A stretch of DNA of 64,000 bases from Aquipuribacter hungaricus (GTDB taxonomy: Bacteria; Actinomycetota; Actinomycetes; Actinomycetales; JBBAYJ01): the NCBI RefSeq assembly GCF_042663885.1, contig NZ_JBHSXV010000001.1; one strand, 5' to 3'. The notes below the pieces were generated by a model. The model made no database searches. It was given only the letters and a program-made list of their open reading frames with translations, and had not been told where the DNA came from. Positions within the stretch are counted from its first letter, which is position 1; each line of letters starts with the position of its first letter. Positions 8,726-16,928 of the stretch are shown in pieces. Position numbers and translations under genes: made by a program.

Positions 8726-9187
8726 ATGGGCGCACTACGCAAGACCTTGGTGTACCTCGGCCTGGCCGAGGACGAGCAGTACGACGAGTACGAGGCCGAG
8801 GAGCGCGAGCAGGAGCAGGACCGCCGCCCCGTCCGGGTGCGCGAGGACGAGCCCCGGACTGGAGCCACCGTGACGCACCTGCCCAGCGCCGTCCGTGCCG
8901 CCGGCGACCTGCAGCGCATCACCGCCGTCCACCCCCGGACGTACAACGACGCCAAGATCATCGGCGAGCACTTCCGCGAGGGCGTGCCCGTGATCATGAA
9001 CCTCTCCGAGATGACCGACGTCGAGGCCAAGCGCCTCGTCGACTTCGCGGCCGGCCTGGTCTTCGGCCTGCACGGCGCGGTCGAGCGGGTCACCGCCAAG
9101 GTGTTCCTGCTCTCGCCCTCCGCGGTCGAGGTCACCAACGAGAAGCACGAGATCACCACGGGTGCCGGGCTCTTCAACCAGTCCTGA
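8726..9187 (+). CDS. sepF: Cell division protein SepF
   Basis: SepF anchors FtsZ to the membrane; Actinobacteria lack FtsA and depend on it. The ATG at 8726 is chosen because CAGGAGGAGG lies just upstream and the protein then starts MGALRKTLVYLGLAED, the usual amphipathic membrane-binding helix. An acidic linker (residues 18-45, DEYEAEEREQEQD) precedes the SepF fold: ITAVHPRTYNDAKIIGEHFR, PVIMNLSEM, DFAAGLVFGL, GVFLLSP-like and GAGLFNQS at the end. 153 residues in all. A longer start 27 bases upstream is possible but unlikely because it would bury the ribosome site. Confidence 0.95.
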   Translation: MGALRKTLVYLGLAEDEQYDEYEAEEREQEQDRRPVRVREDEPRTGATVTHLPSAVRAAGDLQRITAVHPRTYNDAKIIGEHFREGVPVIMNLSEMTDVEAKRLVDFAAGLVFGLHGAVERVTAKVFLLSPSAVEVTNEKHEITTGAGLFNQS

Positions 9188-9236
9188 GCGCAGGGCCCCG
9201 GTCGGCCGCGCTCCCCGCGGCACCTAGGCTGCTCAC

Positions 9237-9533
9237 GTGGGCGTCGTCTTCGGGATCCTTGCGTTCGTCGTCTTCCTGTACCTGGTCCTGCTGTTCGCGC
9301 GGCTCGTCATCGGGTGGATCGGCGTCTTCGCCCGGGACTGGCGCCCGAGCGGGCCGCTGGTCGTGGCGCTCGAGGTCGTCTACTCCGCCACCGACCCGCC
9401 CCTCAACGCGCTGCGCCGGGTCATCCCGCCGCTCACCATCGGGTCGATCCGGCTGGACCTCGGTTTCATGATCCTCTTCTTCGTCACCATCATCCTGTAC
9501 AACCTGCTCACCGGCCTGTCCCGCAGCGTCTGA
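9237..9533 (+). CDS. YggT family membrane protein
   Basis: A 98-residue integral membrane protein with two hydrophobic stretches (residues 3-30 and 72-92) flanking a loop with the family feature YSATDPPLNALRRVIPP. In Actinobacteria it lies between sepF and divIVA and is thought to act at the septal or polar membrane; no reaction is known. The GTG start lies only 6 nt after TAGGCT (9225-9230), so a leaderless transcript is likely. A small GC hairpin (9544-9559) follows the stop. Confidence 0.85.
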   Translation: MGVVFGILAFVVFLYLVLLFARLVIGWIGVFARDWRPSGPLVVALEVVYSATDPPLNALRRVIPPLTIGSIRLDLGFMILFFVTIILYNLLTGLSRSV

Positions 9534-9572
9534 GCGCCTGGTCGCCCGGGTGGCCGGGCGGCTCCGGTCCGC

Positions 9573-9578
9573 TACCGT
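9573..9578 (+). promoter_or_regulatory. Candidate -10 element for divIVA
   Basis: TACCGT, preceded by a GCCCGG/CCGGGC hairpin (9544-9559) that may end the yggT transcript. The leader would be about 48 nt and contains GAGGTG (9622-9627) 5 nt before the divIVA ATG. Confidence 0.4.
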
Positions 9579-9632
9579 GACCGAGGTTTCGGCCCCCCTG
9601 CCCCTACCCGACGATCTCGACGAGGTGACGAC

Positions 9633-10301
9633 ATGCCGTTGACCGCAGACGACGTGGTCCAGAAGCGGTTCAACCCCACGAAGTTCCGTGAGGGCTACGA
9701 CCAGGACGAGGTCGACGACTTCCTCGACGAGGTGGTCGCCGAGCTCCGCCGCCTCAACGAGGAGAACGAGGACCTCCGCCGCCAGCTCGCCGCGGCCGAG
9801 AGCCGGACCGGGGAGCCCCGCACCGAGGCCACCCCCGCCCCCGTGGCCGTGGCGGCCCCCGTCGAGGCGCCCGCCGCCCCCGCGGCACCGGCCGCCCCCG
9901 CGCCGTCCTCGGACAGCACCGGCGACGTGTCCGGCATGCTCGCCCTCGCGCAGCGCCTGCACGACGAGCACGTCCGCAACGGCGAGCAGGAGCGCGACCG
10001 CCTCATCACCGAGGCGCAGACCAACGCCACGCGCATGGTCCGCGAGGCCGAGGAGAAGCAGGCGCAGACGCTCGGCAGCCTCGAGCAGGAGCGCGCCCTC
10101 CTCGAGCGCAAGATCGACGAGCTCCGCGGCTTCGAGCGCGACTACCGCAGCCGGCTCAAGAGCTACCTGGAGAACCAGCTCCGCGATCTGGACAACAAGG
10201 GCCAGGTCGTCCCCGGCCGCACGCCCGGCGCCACGGGCTCGCGCGCCGCGGGTGACGACGGTGCCGCCACCGGCGGGTTCCCCTTCGGCGGCCAGAGCTG
10301 A
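9633..10301 (+). CDS. divIVA: Polar growth/septation protein DivIVA (Wag31)
   Basis: DivIVA/Wag31 senses negative membrane curvature and recruits the polar elongation machinery in Actinobacteria. The 222 residues begin with the lipid-binding DivIVA N-domain (MPLTADDVVQKRFNPTKF, then GYDQDEVDDFLDEVV) and a first coiled coil to residue 52. An Ala/Pro linker (about 62-95) separates it from a second long coiled coil (100-195, rich in E, R, K and Q). The Gly/Ala-rich tail ends FPFGGQS. A ribosome site GAGGTGA is present. The stop TGA overlaps the CTG proposed as the lspA start. Confidence 0.96.
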   Translation: MPLTADDVVQKRFNPTKFREGYDQDEVDDFLDEVVAELRRLNEENEDLRRQLAAAESRTGEPRTEATPAPVAVAAPVEAPAAPAAPAAPAPSSDSTGDVSGMLALAQRLHDEHVRNGEQERDRLITEAQTNATRMVREAEEKQAQTLGSLEQERALLERKIDELRGFERDYRSRLKSYLENQLRDLDNKGQVVPGRTPGATGSRAAGDDGAATGGFPFGGQS

Positions 10302-10903
10302 CCACCGCCCCCCGCACGTCCCCGAGGCCGCGCGCACGTCTGCTGGTCCTCGGGGTCGCGCTCGCCGCGGCCCTGCTCGCGGCTGACCAGGTCACCAAGC
10401 GGCTCGCGGAGCGCGGGCTCGAGCGGGGCGTCCGGGTCGACGTCCTCGGCGACGTGCTCGGCTTCCGCCTGTTCTACAACTCCGGCGCGGCGTTCAGCCT
10501 CGGCACCGGCATCACGCCGGTGCTGTCGGTGTTCGCCTGCCTGGCCGTGGTCGCGATCCTCGTCGCGCTCACCCGCTCCGGCAGCCTGCGCTGGTCCCTC
10601 GCGCTCGGCGCGCTGCTCGGCGGTGCGCTCGGCAACCTCACCGACCGGCTGCTCCGCCCGCCCGGACCGTTCCGGGGCGAGGTCGTCGACTTCATCGAGA
10701 TCCCGTTCTCGTTCCCCATCTTCAACGTCGCCGACATGGCCGTCGTCGCGGGCGCGGTGTCCATCGTCCTGCTGTCGCTCGTCGGCCAGGAGCTCGGCGG
10801 CGGCCGCGCGCCCGCCCGTGCCGACGCGGGCACCGGCAGCGGCTCCGGCGCGGCTGCCGACGCCCGTGCTCCCCGCCCCACCGACCCCCCGAGGGACTCA
10901 TGA
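10298..10903 (+). CDS. lspA: Lipoprotein signal peptidase (signal peptidase II), probable CTG start
   Basis: LspA cleaves prolipoprotein signal peptides in the membrane. The frame is open only from the TGA at 10253 onward. Between there and a GTG at 10454 it contains no ATG, GTG or TTG. The stretch does encode the indispensable first membrane helix and its conserved tail (LLVLGVALAAALLAADQVTK), so translation most likely starts at CTG 10298, which overlaps the divIVA stop as CTGA. That gives 201 residues. Later motifs: FYNSGAAFSLG, GNLTDRLLRP and FNVADMAVVAG with the two catalytic aspartates. A Gly/Ala/Pro-rich cytoplasmic tail of about 45 residues closes the protein. No strong ribosome site; coupling to divIVA is likely. 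Confidence 0.88.
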   Translation: MTTAPRTSPRPRARLLVLGVALAAALLAADQVTKRLAERGLERGVRVDVLGDVLGFRLFYNSGAAFSLGTGITPVLSVFACLAVVAILVALTRSGSLRWSLALGALLGGALGNLTDRLLRPPGPFRGEVVDFIEIPFSFPIFNVADMAVVAGAVSIVLLSLVGQELGGGRAPARADAGTGSGSGAAADARAPRPTDPPRDS

Positions 10904-11817
10904 GCGTCCGGTCCCTGCCCGTCCCCGACGGGCTCGACGGCGAGCGCGCCGACGCCGCCGTGTCCCGGTTGCTCGGGGTGTCCCGCACCCGGGCCGCCGA
11001 GCTAGCCGCGGCCGGCCACGTCCAGCTCGACGGCCGCCCGGTCGGTAAGTCCGACCGCCTGCTCGCCGGCGCGTGGCTCGAGGTCGAGATCCCCGAGGAG
11101 CCCGACGAGCCCGCGGTCGCCCAGCCCGTCCCCGGGATGACCGTCGTCCTCGACGACGACGACGTGGTGGTCGTCGACAAGCCGGTCGGCGTCGCCGCGC
11201 ACCCCAGCCCCGGCTGGACCGGCCCGACCGTCGTCGGCGGCCTCACCGCGGCCGGCTACCGGATCAGCACCTCCGGCGCCGCCGAGCGCCAGGGCATCGT
11301 CCACCGGCTCGACGTCGGCACCTCCGGCCTCATGGCGGTCGCCAAGTCCGAGCGCGCCTACACCTCGCTCAAGGACCAGTTCCGCGAGCGCACGGTCGAC
11401 AAGACGTACCACGCGCTGGTCCAGGGCCACCCCGACCCGAGCTCCGGCACCGTCGACGCGCCCGTCGGCCGGCACCGCACCCACTCCTACAAGTGGGCCG
11501 TGGTCGAGGACGGGAAGCCGTCGGTCACCCACTACGACACCCTCGAGGCCTTCCCGGCGGCGTCCCTGCTGGAGATCCACCTCGAGACGGGGCGGACCCA
11601 CCAGATCCGGGTCCACATGTCCGCGCTGCGCCACCCCTGCGTGGGGGACCTCACCTACGGCGCCGACCCCGCCCTGGCCCTGCGCCTCGGGCTCGCCCGC
11701 CAGTGGCTCCACGCCCACCGCCTCGCCTTCGACCACCCCGGCACCGGCGAGCGCGTCCGCCTCGAGTCGCCCTACCCCGACGACCTCTCCCACGCCCTGG
11801 ACGCCATCCGCCCGTAG
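10900..11817 (+). CDS. rluD: RluD-type ribosomal large-subunit pseudouridine synthase
   Basis: The protein has 305 residues: an N-terminal S4 RNA-binding domain (about 14-80; VSRTRAAELAAAGHVQLDG) and the RsuA/RluD catalytic domain with HRLDVGTSGLM (catalytic Asp near residue 147). Further motifs are the KTYHALVQG strand, RTHQIRVHM and HRLAFDHP. It isomerises uridines to pseudouridine, in E. coli those of 23S helix 69; the exact target here is inferred. The ATG overlaps the lspA stop (ATGA), an order known as lspA-rluD in Mycobacterium as well. The TAG stop ends the dcw-proximal gene train. Confidence 0.93.
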   Translation: MSVRSLPVPDGLDGERADAAVSRLLGVSRTRAAELAAAGHVQLDGRPVGKSDRLLAGAWLEVEIPEEPDEPAVAQPVPGMTVVLDDDDVVVVDKPVGVAAHPSPGWTGPTVVGGLTAAGYRISTSGAAERQGIVHRLDVGTSGLMAVAKSERAYTSLKDQFRERTVDKTYHALVQGHPDPSSGTVDAPVGRHRTHSYKWAVVEDGKPSVTHYDTLEAFPAASLLEIHLETGRTHQIRVHMSALRHPCVGDLTYGADPALALRLGLARQWLHAHRLAFDHPGTGERVRLESPYPDDLSHALDAIRP

Positions 11818-11910
11818 GGGGTGGTGCGTCGGCGCCGGCCCGCCGGGGCCGCCAGGGCCTCCCGGACCGCCGGCGGGTGGCGGTCGCGTCGTCCGGGGTT
11901 GCTCCGGCGG

Positions 11911-11976
11911 CCTCGACCTTGCGGTGATGCGCGGTCTCAGGCGCGGAGCACCACGCATCGGCGCAAGGTGGCGGCC
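11911..11976. repeat. Palindromic repeat, copy A
   Basis: Arms CCTTGCGGTGATGCG (11917-11931) and CGCATCGGCGCAAGG (11954-11968) match at 13 of 15 positions. The 66-bp unit matches copy B at 59 of 66 positions. Confidence 0.85.
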
Positions 11977-12025
11977 CGGCGTCCGGCCCGGCGCGGTCGC
12001 AGTACCGGACCAGGCCGGGGCGTGC

Positions 12026-12079
12026 GCCGGGACCGCCGGGACCGCCGGGACCGCCGGGACCGCCGGGACCGCCGGGACC
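12026..12079. repeat. Six tandem copies of a 9-bp unit
   Basis: GCCGGGACC repeated six times without change, lying between palindromic copies A and B. Confidence 0.95.
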
Positions 12080-12115
12080 GGGGCGGGGTGCCGCGTCGTC
12101 TTCGGACGCAGGCAG

Positions 12116-12181
12116 CCTCGACCTTGCAGCGATGCGCGGTCTTAGGCGCGGGGCACCACCCATCCGTGCAAGGTGGCGGCC
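12116..12181. repeat. Palindromic repeat, copy B
   Basis: Same unit as copy A, 205 bp downstream, with seven substitutions. Arms CCTTGCAGCGATGCG (12122-12136) and CCCATCCGTGCAAGG (12159-12173) match at 12 of 15 positions. Confidence 0.85.
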
Positions 12182-12317
12182 CGCGGCGGCGGCCGACGAT
12201 CGGCAAGGCGCAGTGTCCGACCGGCCGGGGCGTCCACAGGTCGGCGCGGGGACGGTTCGTCCACACCTGGGGCCACGGTCGCCGCGGGCGGCACGGTGTC
12301 CGCGGGACCGTCCCCCG

Positions 12318-13166
12318 GTGCCGGTCGTGTGGGACGCCTCTGTCGCCGCGCAGCACGGCATCGGCCGGGCGCGCCTGGAGGGGCGGTCCTTCGTCCGAGT
12401 CACCGCCAGCGCATACCTGCCGGTCGAGCAGGCGGACGACCTCCGGCTGCGCTGCCGGGCCCTGCAGCACGTCCGTCCGGACGCCGTGATGAGCCGGTGG
12501 ACCGCGGCGGGTCTGCTCGGCCTCCCGCACCCGCCGACCCGTCGGGACGAGCCGTTGCACGCGGTAGTGCCCACGGGCACGGCGCCGCTGAGGCGCTCGG
12601 GCGTCCGCTCCCACCAGTCCCCGGCGCCGCTGACGTCGGTGGTGCTGGGCGGGGTCCGGCTCACGGCGCCGGTACGGACCTGGTGCGACCTGGCCCGCGA
12701 CGGCGCCGGACTCCACGAGCTGGTGGTCGTGGCCGACGGCATGGCGCAGCGGTGGCCCGCGACCGTCCCGGCGCTCACGGCGGCCCTGACGGCCGGCCGG
12801 GGGCGACGCGGTGTCCGGACGGCGCGCCGGGCGGTCGAGCTGGTCGACCCGCGCGCGGAGTCGGCCATGGAGTCCTGGGTCCGCGTCGTGCTCGCCGAGG
12901 CGGGCCTGCCGCGCCCGGTGCCGCAGCTCGTCGTCAGGGACGAGCGCTCGCGGTTCGTCGCCCGGGTCGACCTCGCCTGGCCCCGGCACCGGCTGGTGCT
13001 CGAGTACGACGGGGACCACCACCGCGACCGCGCCACGTGGGTGAAGGACCTGCGGCGCCGCGAGGAGCTCGAGCGCCTCGGGTGGACGGTCCTGGTCGTC
13101 ACCGCGGTCGACGTCCTGTCGTCCCCCGCGAGCGTGGTGCGGCGGGTCGCCTCGCGGCTGGTCTGA
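12318..13166 (+). CDS. DUF559 (Vsr-like) endonuclease-domain protein with AbiEi-like N-terminus
   Basis: The protein has 282 residues from GTG 12318 (GTG 12327 is also possible). The N-terminal part (VAAQHGIGRARLEGRSFVRV...SRWTAAGLLGLP, then LGGVRLTAPVRTWCDLA) resembles the winged-helix/AbiEi-like region of the actinobacterial DUF559 proteins. The C-terminal 95 residues form a PD-(D/E)xK-type fold related to very-short-patch repair nucleases: AESAMESWVR, ARVDLAWP, LVLEYDGDHHRDR, then ELERLGWTVLVV. The likely catalytic residues are the E of AESAME, D of VDLAW and E/D of EYDGD. The target is unknown. No methylase or antitoxin partner is adjacent. Related palindromes flank the gene on both sides, suggesting it travels or spreads with them. 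No ribosome site is obvious. Confidence 0.78.
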   Translation: MPVVWDASVAAQHGIGRARLEGRSFVRVTASAYLPVEQADDLRLRCRALQHVRPDAVMSRWTAAGLLGLPHPPTRRDEPLHAVVPTGTAPLRRSGVRSHQSPAPLTSVVLGGVRLTAPVRTWCDLARDGAGLHELVVVADGMAQRWPATVPALTAALTAGRGRRGVRTARRAVELVDPRAESAMESWVRVVLAEAGLPRPVPQLVVRDERSRFVARVDLAWPRHRLVLEYDGDHHRDRATWVKDLRRREELERLGWTVLVVTAVDVLSSPASVVRRVASRLV

Positions 13167-13171
13167 CCTCG

Positions 13172-13231
13172 CCGACATGGTGGTGATGCACGGTTCAGCC
13201 ACCCCGGGACCGCGCACTACCGCAATCTCGG
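13172..13231. repeat. Palindromic repeat, diverged copy C, just after the DUF559 stop
   Basis: The left arm shares CGAC, then GGTGATGC and CGGT..TCAG with copies A and B. Left arm 13172-13197 pairs imperfectly (19 of 26) with 13206-13231, the core being GGTGGTGATGCACGGT against ACCGCGCACTACC. It starts 6 bases after the stop codon and may also act as a terminator. Confidence 0.6.
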
Positions 13232-13362
13232 GGGAGGGGACCGGGCCGGCCGGGGGCGGCGCGGGCGCGCCGGACCCCGCCCCGGGCCGGCCCGCGGCCG
13301 GCCGCGAGCCCCGCCCCGCGGCCCCCTCCGCGAGCCGTGCCCGTAGCGTCCGGGGGCCGACC

Positions 13363-13368
13363 TAGACT
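13363..13368 (+). promoter_or_regulatory. -10 element of dnaE, predicted leaderless transcript
   Basis: TAGACT followed after 8 nt by the dnaE ATG. No ribosome site lies between. Confidence 0.55.
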
Positions 13369-13376
13369 CGCCGACG

Positions 13377-16300
13377 ATGTCCGCCGAGTCGTTCGCCCAC
13401 CTCCACGTCCACACCGAGTACTCGATGCTCGACGGTGCCGCGCGGGTCGGTGAGCTCTTCGCGGAGACGGCCCGGCTGGGCATGGGCTCGGTGGCGATGA
13501 CCGACCACGGCAACGTGTTCGGGGCCTACGAGTTCTGGTCCAAGGCGACCAAGGCCGGCATCAAGCCGATCATCGGCACCGAGGCGTACATCACCCCCGG
13601 GACCAGCCGGTTCGACCGCACCCGGGTCAAGTGGGGCGACGCCGGCAGCAGCCCCGGCGACGACGTCGCGGGGTCCGGCTCGTACACGCACATGACGCTG
13701 CTGGCCGAGACCACGCAGGGCATGCACAACCTGTTCCGGCTCTCCAGCCTGGCCAGCCTCGAGGGCTTCTACTTCAAGCCGCGCATGGACCGGGAGATCC
13801 TCGAGAGCTACCACCACGGCCTCATCGCGACCACGGGCTGCCCGTCGGGAGAGGTCCAGACCAGGCTCCGGCTCGGCCAGTACGAGGAGGCCCGCCGCGC
13901 GGCCGCCGAGCTCAAGGACCTGTTCGGCGCCGGCAACGTGTTCTGCGAGCTCATGGACCACGGCCTGGAGATCGAGCGCCGGGTCCGCGAGGACCTGCTG
14001 CGCATCGCCCGGGACCTCGACCTGCCGCTCGTGGCCACCAACGACCTGCACTACACGACGCAGGCCGACGCCGCCGCCCACGAGGTGCTGCTGTGCGTGC
14101 AGTCCGGGTCCCGGCTGGACGACCCCAAGCGCTTCAAGTTCGACGGCGACGGCTACTACCTCAAGTCCCCGGCCGAGATGCGCCACCTGTTCCGCGAGCT
14201 GCCCGAGGCGTGCGACAACACCCTGCTCATCGCCGAGCGGTGCGACGTCAGCTTCACCGAGGGCGAGGGCCGGTACATGCCGCGCTTCCCGTGCCCCGAG
14301 GGCGAGGACGAGACCTCGTGGTTCATCAAGGAGGTCGAGCGCGGCCTGCACGCCCGCTACCCCGGCGGCATCCCCGACGACGTCCGCAAGCAGGCCGCCT
14401 ACGAGACCGAGGTCATCGTCTCCAAGGGCTACCCGGGCTACTTCCTGGTCGTCGCCGACTTCATCGGCTGGGCCAAGAGCAACGGCATCCGCGTGGGCCC
14501 GGGCCGCGGCTCGGGCGCCGGGTCGATGTGCGCGTACGCGATGGGGATCACCGACCTCGACCCGCTGCAGCACGGCCTGATCTTCGAGCGGTTCCTCAAC
14601 CCCGAGCGCATGTCGATGCCCGACTTCGACATCGACTTCGACGAGCGCCGCCGCGCCGAGGTCATCCGGTACGTCACCGAGCGCTACGGCGACGACCGGG
14701 TCGCCATGATCGTCACCTACGGCACCATCAAGGCCAAGCAGGCCCTCAAGGACGCCTCGCGCGTCATGGGCCACCCGTTCTCCATGGGGGAGCGGCTCAC
14801 CAAGGCGATGCCGCCCGGCGTCATGGGCAAGGACATCCCGCTGTCGGGGATCTTCGACCCCGAGCACAAGCGCTACGCCGAGGCCGGCGAGTTCCGCACC
14901 CTCTACGCCACCGACACCGAGGCGCGCGGCGTCGTCGACCGGGCGCGCGGGCTGGAGAACCTCAAGCGCCAGTGGGGCGTGCACGCGGCCGGCGTCATCA
15001 TGTCCAGCGCCCCGCTGCTCGACCTGATCCCGATCATGCGCCGGGAGCAGGACGGCCAGATCATCACGCAGTTCGACTACCCGAGCTGCGAGACGCTCGG
15101 CCTGGTCAAGATGGACTTCCTCGGCCTGCGCAACCTCACGATCCTCGACGACGCCCTCAAGAACGTGAAGGCCAACGTCGGCACCGAGGTCGACCTGGAC
15201 GCCCTCAGCAAGGACCCGACCGACCCGCTCACCTACGAGCTGCTCGGCCGCGGCGACACCCTCGGGGTGTTCCAGTTCGACGGCGGCCCGATGCGCGCCC
15301 TGCTCCGCCAGATGAAGCCCGACAACTTCGAGGACATCTCCGCCGTCGGTGCCCTGTACCGGCCGGGCCCGATGGGCGCGGGCTCGCACACCAACTACGC
15401 GCTGCGCAAGAACGGCCTGCAGGCGGTGAGCTACCCGCACCCGGAGCTGGCCGAGGCGCTCGAGCCCATCCTCGGGACGACGTACGGCCTCATCGTCTAC
15501 CAGGAGCAGGTGATGGCGATCGCCCAGCGCCTGGCCGGCTACTCGCTCGGCAAGGCCGACCTGCTGCGACGGGCCATGGGCAAGAAGAAGCGCGAGGTCC
15601 TCGACGCGGAGTACGTCGGCTTCCGCGACGGCATGAAGGACAACGGCTACTCCGACGAGTCGATCAAGACGCTGTGGGACATCCTCGTCCCGTTCTCCGA
15701 CTACGCCTTCAACAAGGCGCACTCCGCGGCGTACGGCCTGGTCAGCTACTGGACGGCCTACCTCAAGGCCAACTACCCGGCCGAGTACATGGCCGCCCTG
15801 CTGACGTCGGTCCGCGACGACAAGGACAAGTCGGCGATCTACCTGCAGGAGTGCCGGCGGATGGGCATCGAGGTGCTCCCGCCGGACGTCAACACCTCCG
15901 ACCGGGACTACACCCCGGTCGGCGGCTCCATCCGCTTCGGCCTGGAGGCGGTGCGCAACGTCGGCGGCGCGGTCGTCGACCTGGTCGTCGCCGCGCGCGC
16001 CGAGAAGGGCCCGTACGCGGACTTCCGGGACTTCCTCGACAAGGTGCCCGCGCCGGTGTGCAACAAGCGGACCGTGGAGTCCCTCGTCGCGGCGGGCGCG
16101 TTCGACGGGATGGGCCACACCCGTAGGGCGCTGACGGCCGTGCTCGAGGACGCGGTCGACGAGGCGGTCGCGCTCAAGCGGAAGCAGGCCGACGGGCAGT
16201 TCGACCTGTTCGCCTCGCTCATGGGCGACGGCCCGCCCGGCGAGGACGACATCGCGACCGGTGTCAGCGTCGTCGTGCCCGACCTGCCCGAGTGGGACAA

Positions 16301-16928
16301 GAAGGAGCTGCTGTCCCGCGAGCGCTCCATGCTCGGGCTCTACGTCTCCGACCACCCGCTGAGCGGGATCGAAGGCGTCCTGGCCCGGCTCGCCGACGTG
16401 ACCATCGCGCAGCTGGCGACCGACGAGCGGTACGAGGACCGGGCGAAGGTGACCATCGCCGGCCTGGTCACGGGCGTGCAGCGCAAGATCTCCAAGGCCG
16501 GCAAGACGTGGGCCATCGTCACCGTGGAGGACCTCGCCGGCTCGGTGGAGGTGCTCGTCTTCCCCAGCCAGTACGAGATCGCCGGCCCGGTGCTCGGCGA
16601 GGACGTGGTGGTGGTCGTCAAGGGCGACCTCAACCGCGGCGACGACGGCGTGAGCGTGCGCGCCACCGAGATCACGCTGCCCGACATCGACGCCAGCACC
16701 GACGGGCCCGTCACGATCCAGATGGACCTCGCCCGCTGCACCCCGGTCGTCGTCGAGCGGCTCAAGGGCGTCCTCGACACCCACCCGGGCACCACCGAGG
16801 TCCGGCTCCGGCTGCAGCAGCCCGGCCGGGACACCCTCATGCGCCTGGACGAGGGCCTGCGGGTGACCGTGACCCCGGCGCTCTTCGGCGACCTCAAGGC
16901 CCTGCTCGGCCCCGCGTGCCTGGGGTGA
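13377..16928 (+). CDS. dnaE: DNA polymerase III alpha subunit DnaE1
   Basis: Replicative C-family DNA polymerase of 1183 residues, normal for actinobacterial DnaE1. It opens with the PHP domain (FAHLHVHTEYSMLDGAA, MTDHGN), in this lineage a likely proofreading exonuclease. The palm carries PDFDIDFDERRR near residue 415 with the catalytic aspartates, and GPGRGSGAGSMCAY before it. Fingers and tau-binding regions follow (RRAMGKKKREV; AFNKAHSAAYG), then tandem HhH and an OB fold at about 1020-1105 (KVTIAGLVTGVQRKISKAG). All catalytic motifs are intact. The predicted mRNA is leaderless. The stop overlaps the following membrane protein gene (GTGA). Confidence 0.98.
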   Translation: MSAESFAHLHVHTEYSMLDGAARVGELFAETARLGMGSVAMTDHGNVFGAYEFWSKATKAGIKPIIGTEAYITPGTSRFDRTRVKWGDAGSSPGDDVAGSGSYTHMTLLAETTQGMHNLFRLSSLASLEGFYFKPRMDREILESYHHGLIATTGCPSGEVQTRLRLGQYEEARRAAAELKDLFGAGNVFCELMDHGLEIERRVREDLLRIARDLDLPLVATNDLHYTTQADAAAHEVLLCVQSGSRLDDPKRFKFDGDGYYLKSPAEMRHLFRELPEACDNTLLIAERCDVSFTEGEGRYMPRFPCPEGEDETSWFIKEVERGLHARYPGGIPDDVRKQAAYETEVIVSKGYPGYFLVVADFIGWAKSNGIRVGPGRGSGAGSMCAYAMGITDLDPLQHGLIFERFLNPERMSMPDFDIDFDERRRAEVIRYVTERYGDDRVAMIVTYGTIKAKQALKDASRVMGHPFSMGERLTKAMPPGVMGKDIPLSGIFDPEHKRYAEAGEFRTLYATDTEARGVVDRARGLENLKRQWGVHAAGVIMSSAPLLDLIPIMRREQDGQIITQFDYPSCETLGLVKMDFLGLRNLTILDDALKNVKANVGTEVDLDALSKDPTDPLTYELLGRGDTLGVFQFDGGPMRALLRQMKPDNFEDISAVGALYRPGPMGAGSHTNYALRKNGLQAVSYPHPELAEALEPILGTTYGLIVYQEQVMAIAQRLAGYSLGKADLLRRAMGKKKREVLDAEYVGFRDGMKDNGYSDESIKTLWDILVPFSDYAFNKAHSAAYGLVSYWTAYLKANYPAEYMAALLTSVRDDKDKSAIYLQECRRMGIEVLPPDVNTSDRDYTPVGGSIRFGLEAVRNVGGAVVDLVVAARAEKGPYADFRDFLDKVPAPVCNKRTVESLVAAGAFDGMGHTRRALTAVLEDAVDEAVALKRKQADGQFDLFASLMGDGPPGEDDIATGVSVVVPDLPEWDKKELLSRERSMLGLYVSDHPLSGIEGVLARLADVTIAQLATDERYEDRAKVTIAGLVTGVQRKISKAGKTWAIVTVEDLAGSVEVLVFPSQYEIAGPVLGEDVVVVVKGDLNRGDDGVSVRATEITLPDIDASTDGPVTIQMDLARCTPVVVERLKGVLDTHPGTTEVRLRLQQPGRDTLMRLDEGLRVTVTPALFGDLKALLGPACLG

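Larger units (their letters stand above)
11818..12317. other. Repeat-rich non-coding stretch ahead of the DUF559 gene
   Basis: About 500 bases without a convincing gene. It holds two copies of a 66-bp palindromic unit (11911-11976 and 12116-12181), a 9-bp tandem array between them (12026-12079), and a second diverged similarity after each unit (CGCAGT...GACC..GCCGGGGCGT at about 11998-12024 and 12208-12232). The whole segment therefore looks like a partial tandem duplication of about 115 bp spaced by 205 bp. No promoter was recognised for the downstream gene. Confidence 0.7.

Noticed and set aside
12132..12317. Longer start for the DUF559 protein at ATG 12132
   Set aside because: That ATG lies inside palindromic copy B, and the added 62 residues are Arg/Pro-rich with no similarity to the family N-terminus.
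11818..13240. Insertion sequence or integron
   Set aside because: No transposase or integrase, no terminal inverted repeats of IS type, and no clear target duplication. Only the nuclease gene and palindromes are present.
13362..16784. Very long open frame antisense to dnaE (over 1100 codons), and similar antisense frames opposite pheT and recN
   Set aside because: Stop codons are scarce in this GC-rich sequence. The translations are Arg/Gly/Val/Asp-rich without any recognisable domain, and the sense genes are unambiguous.
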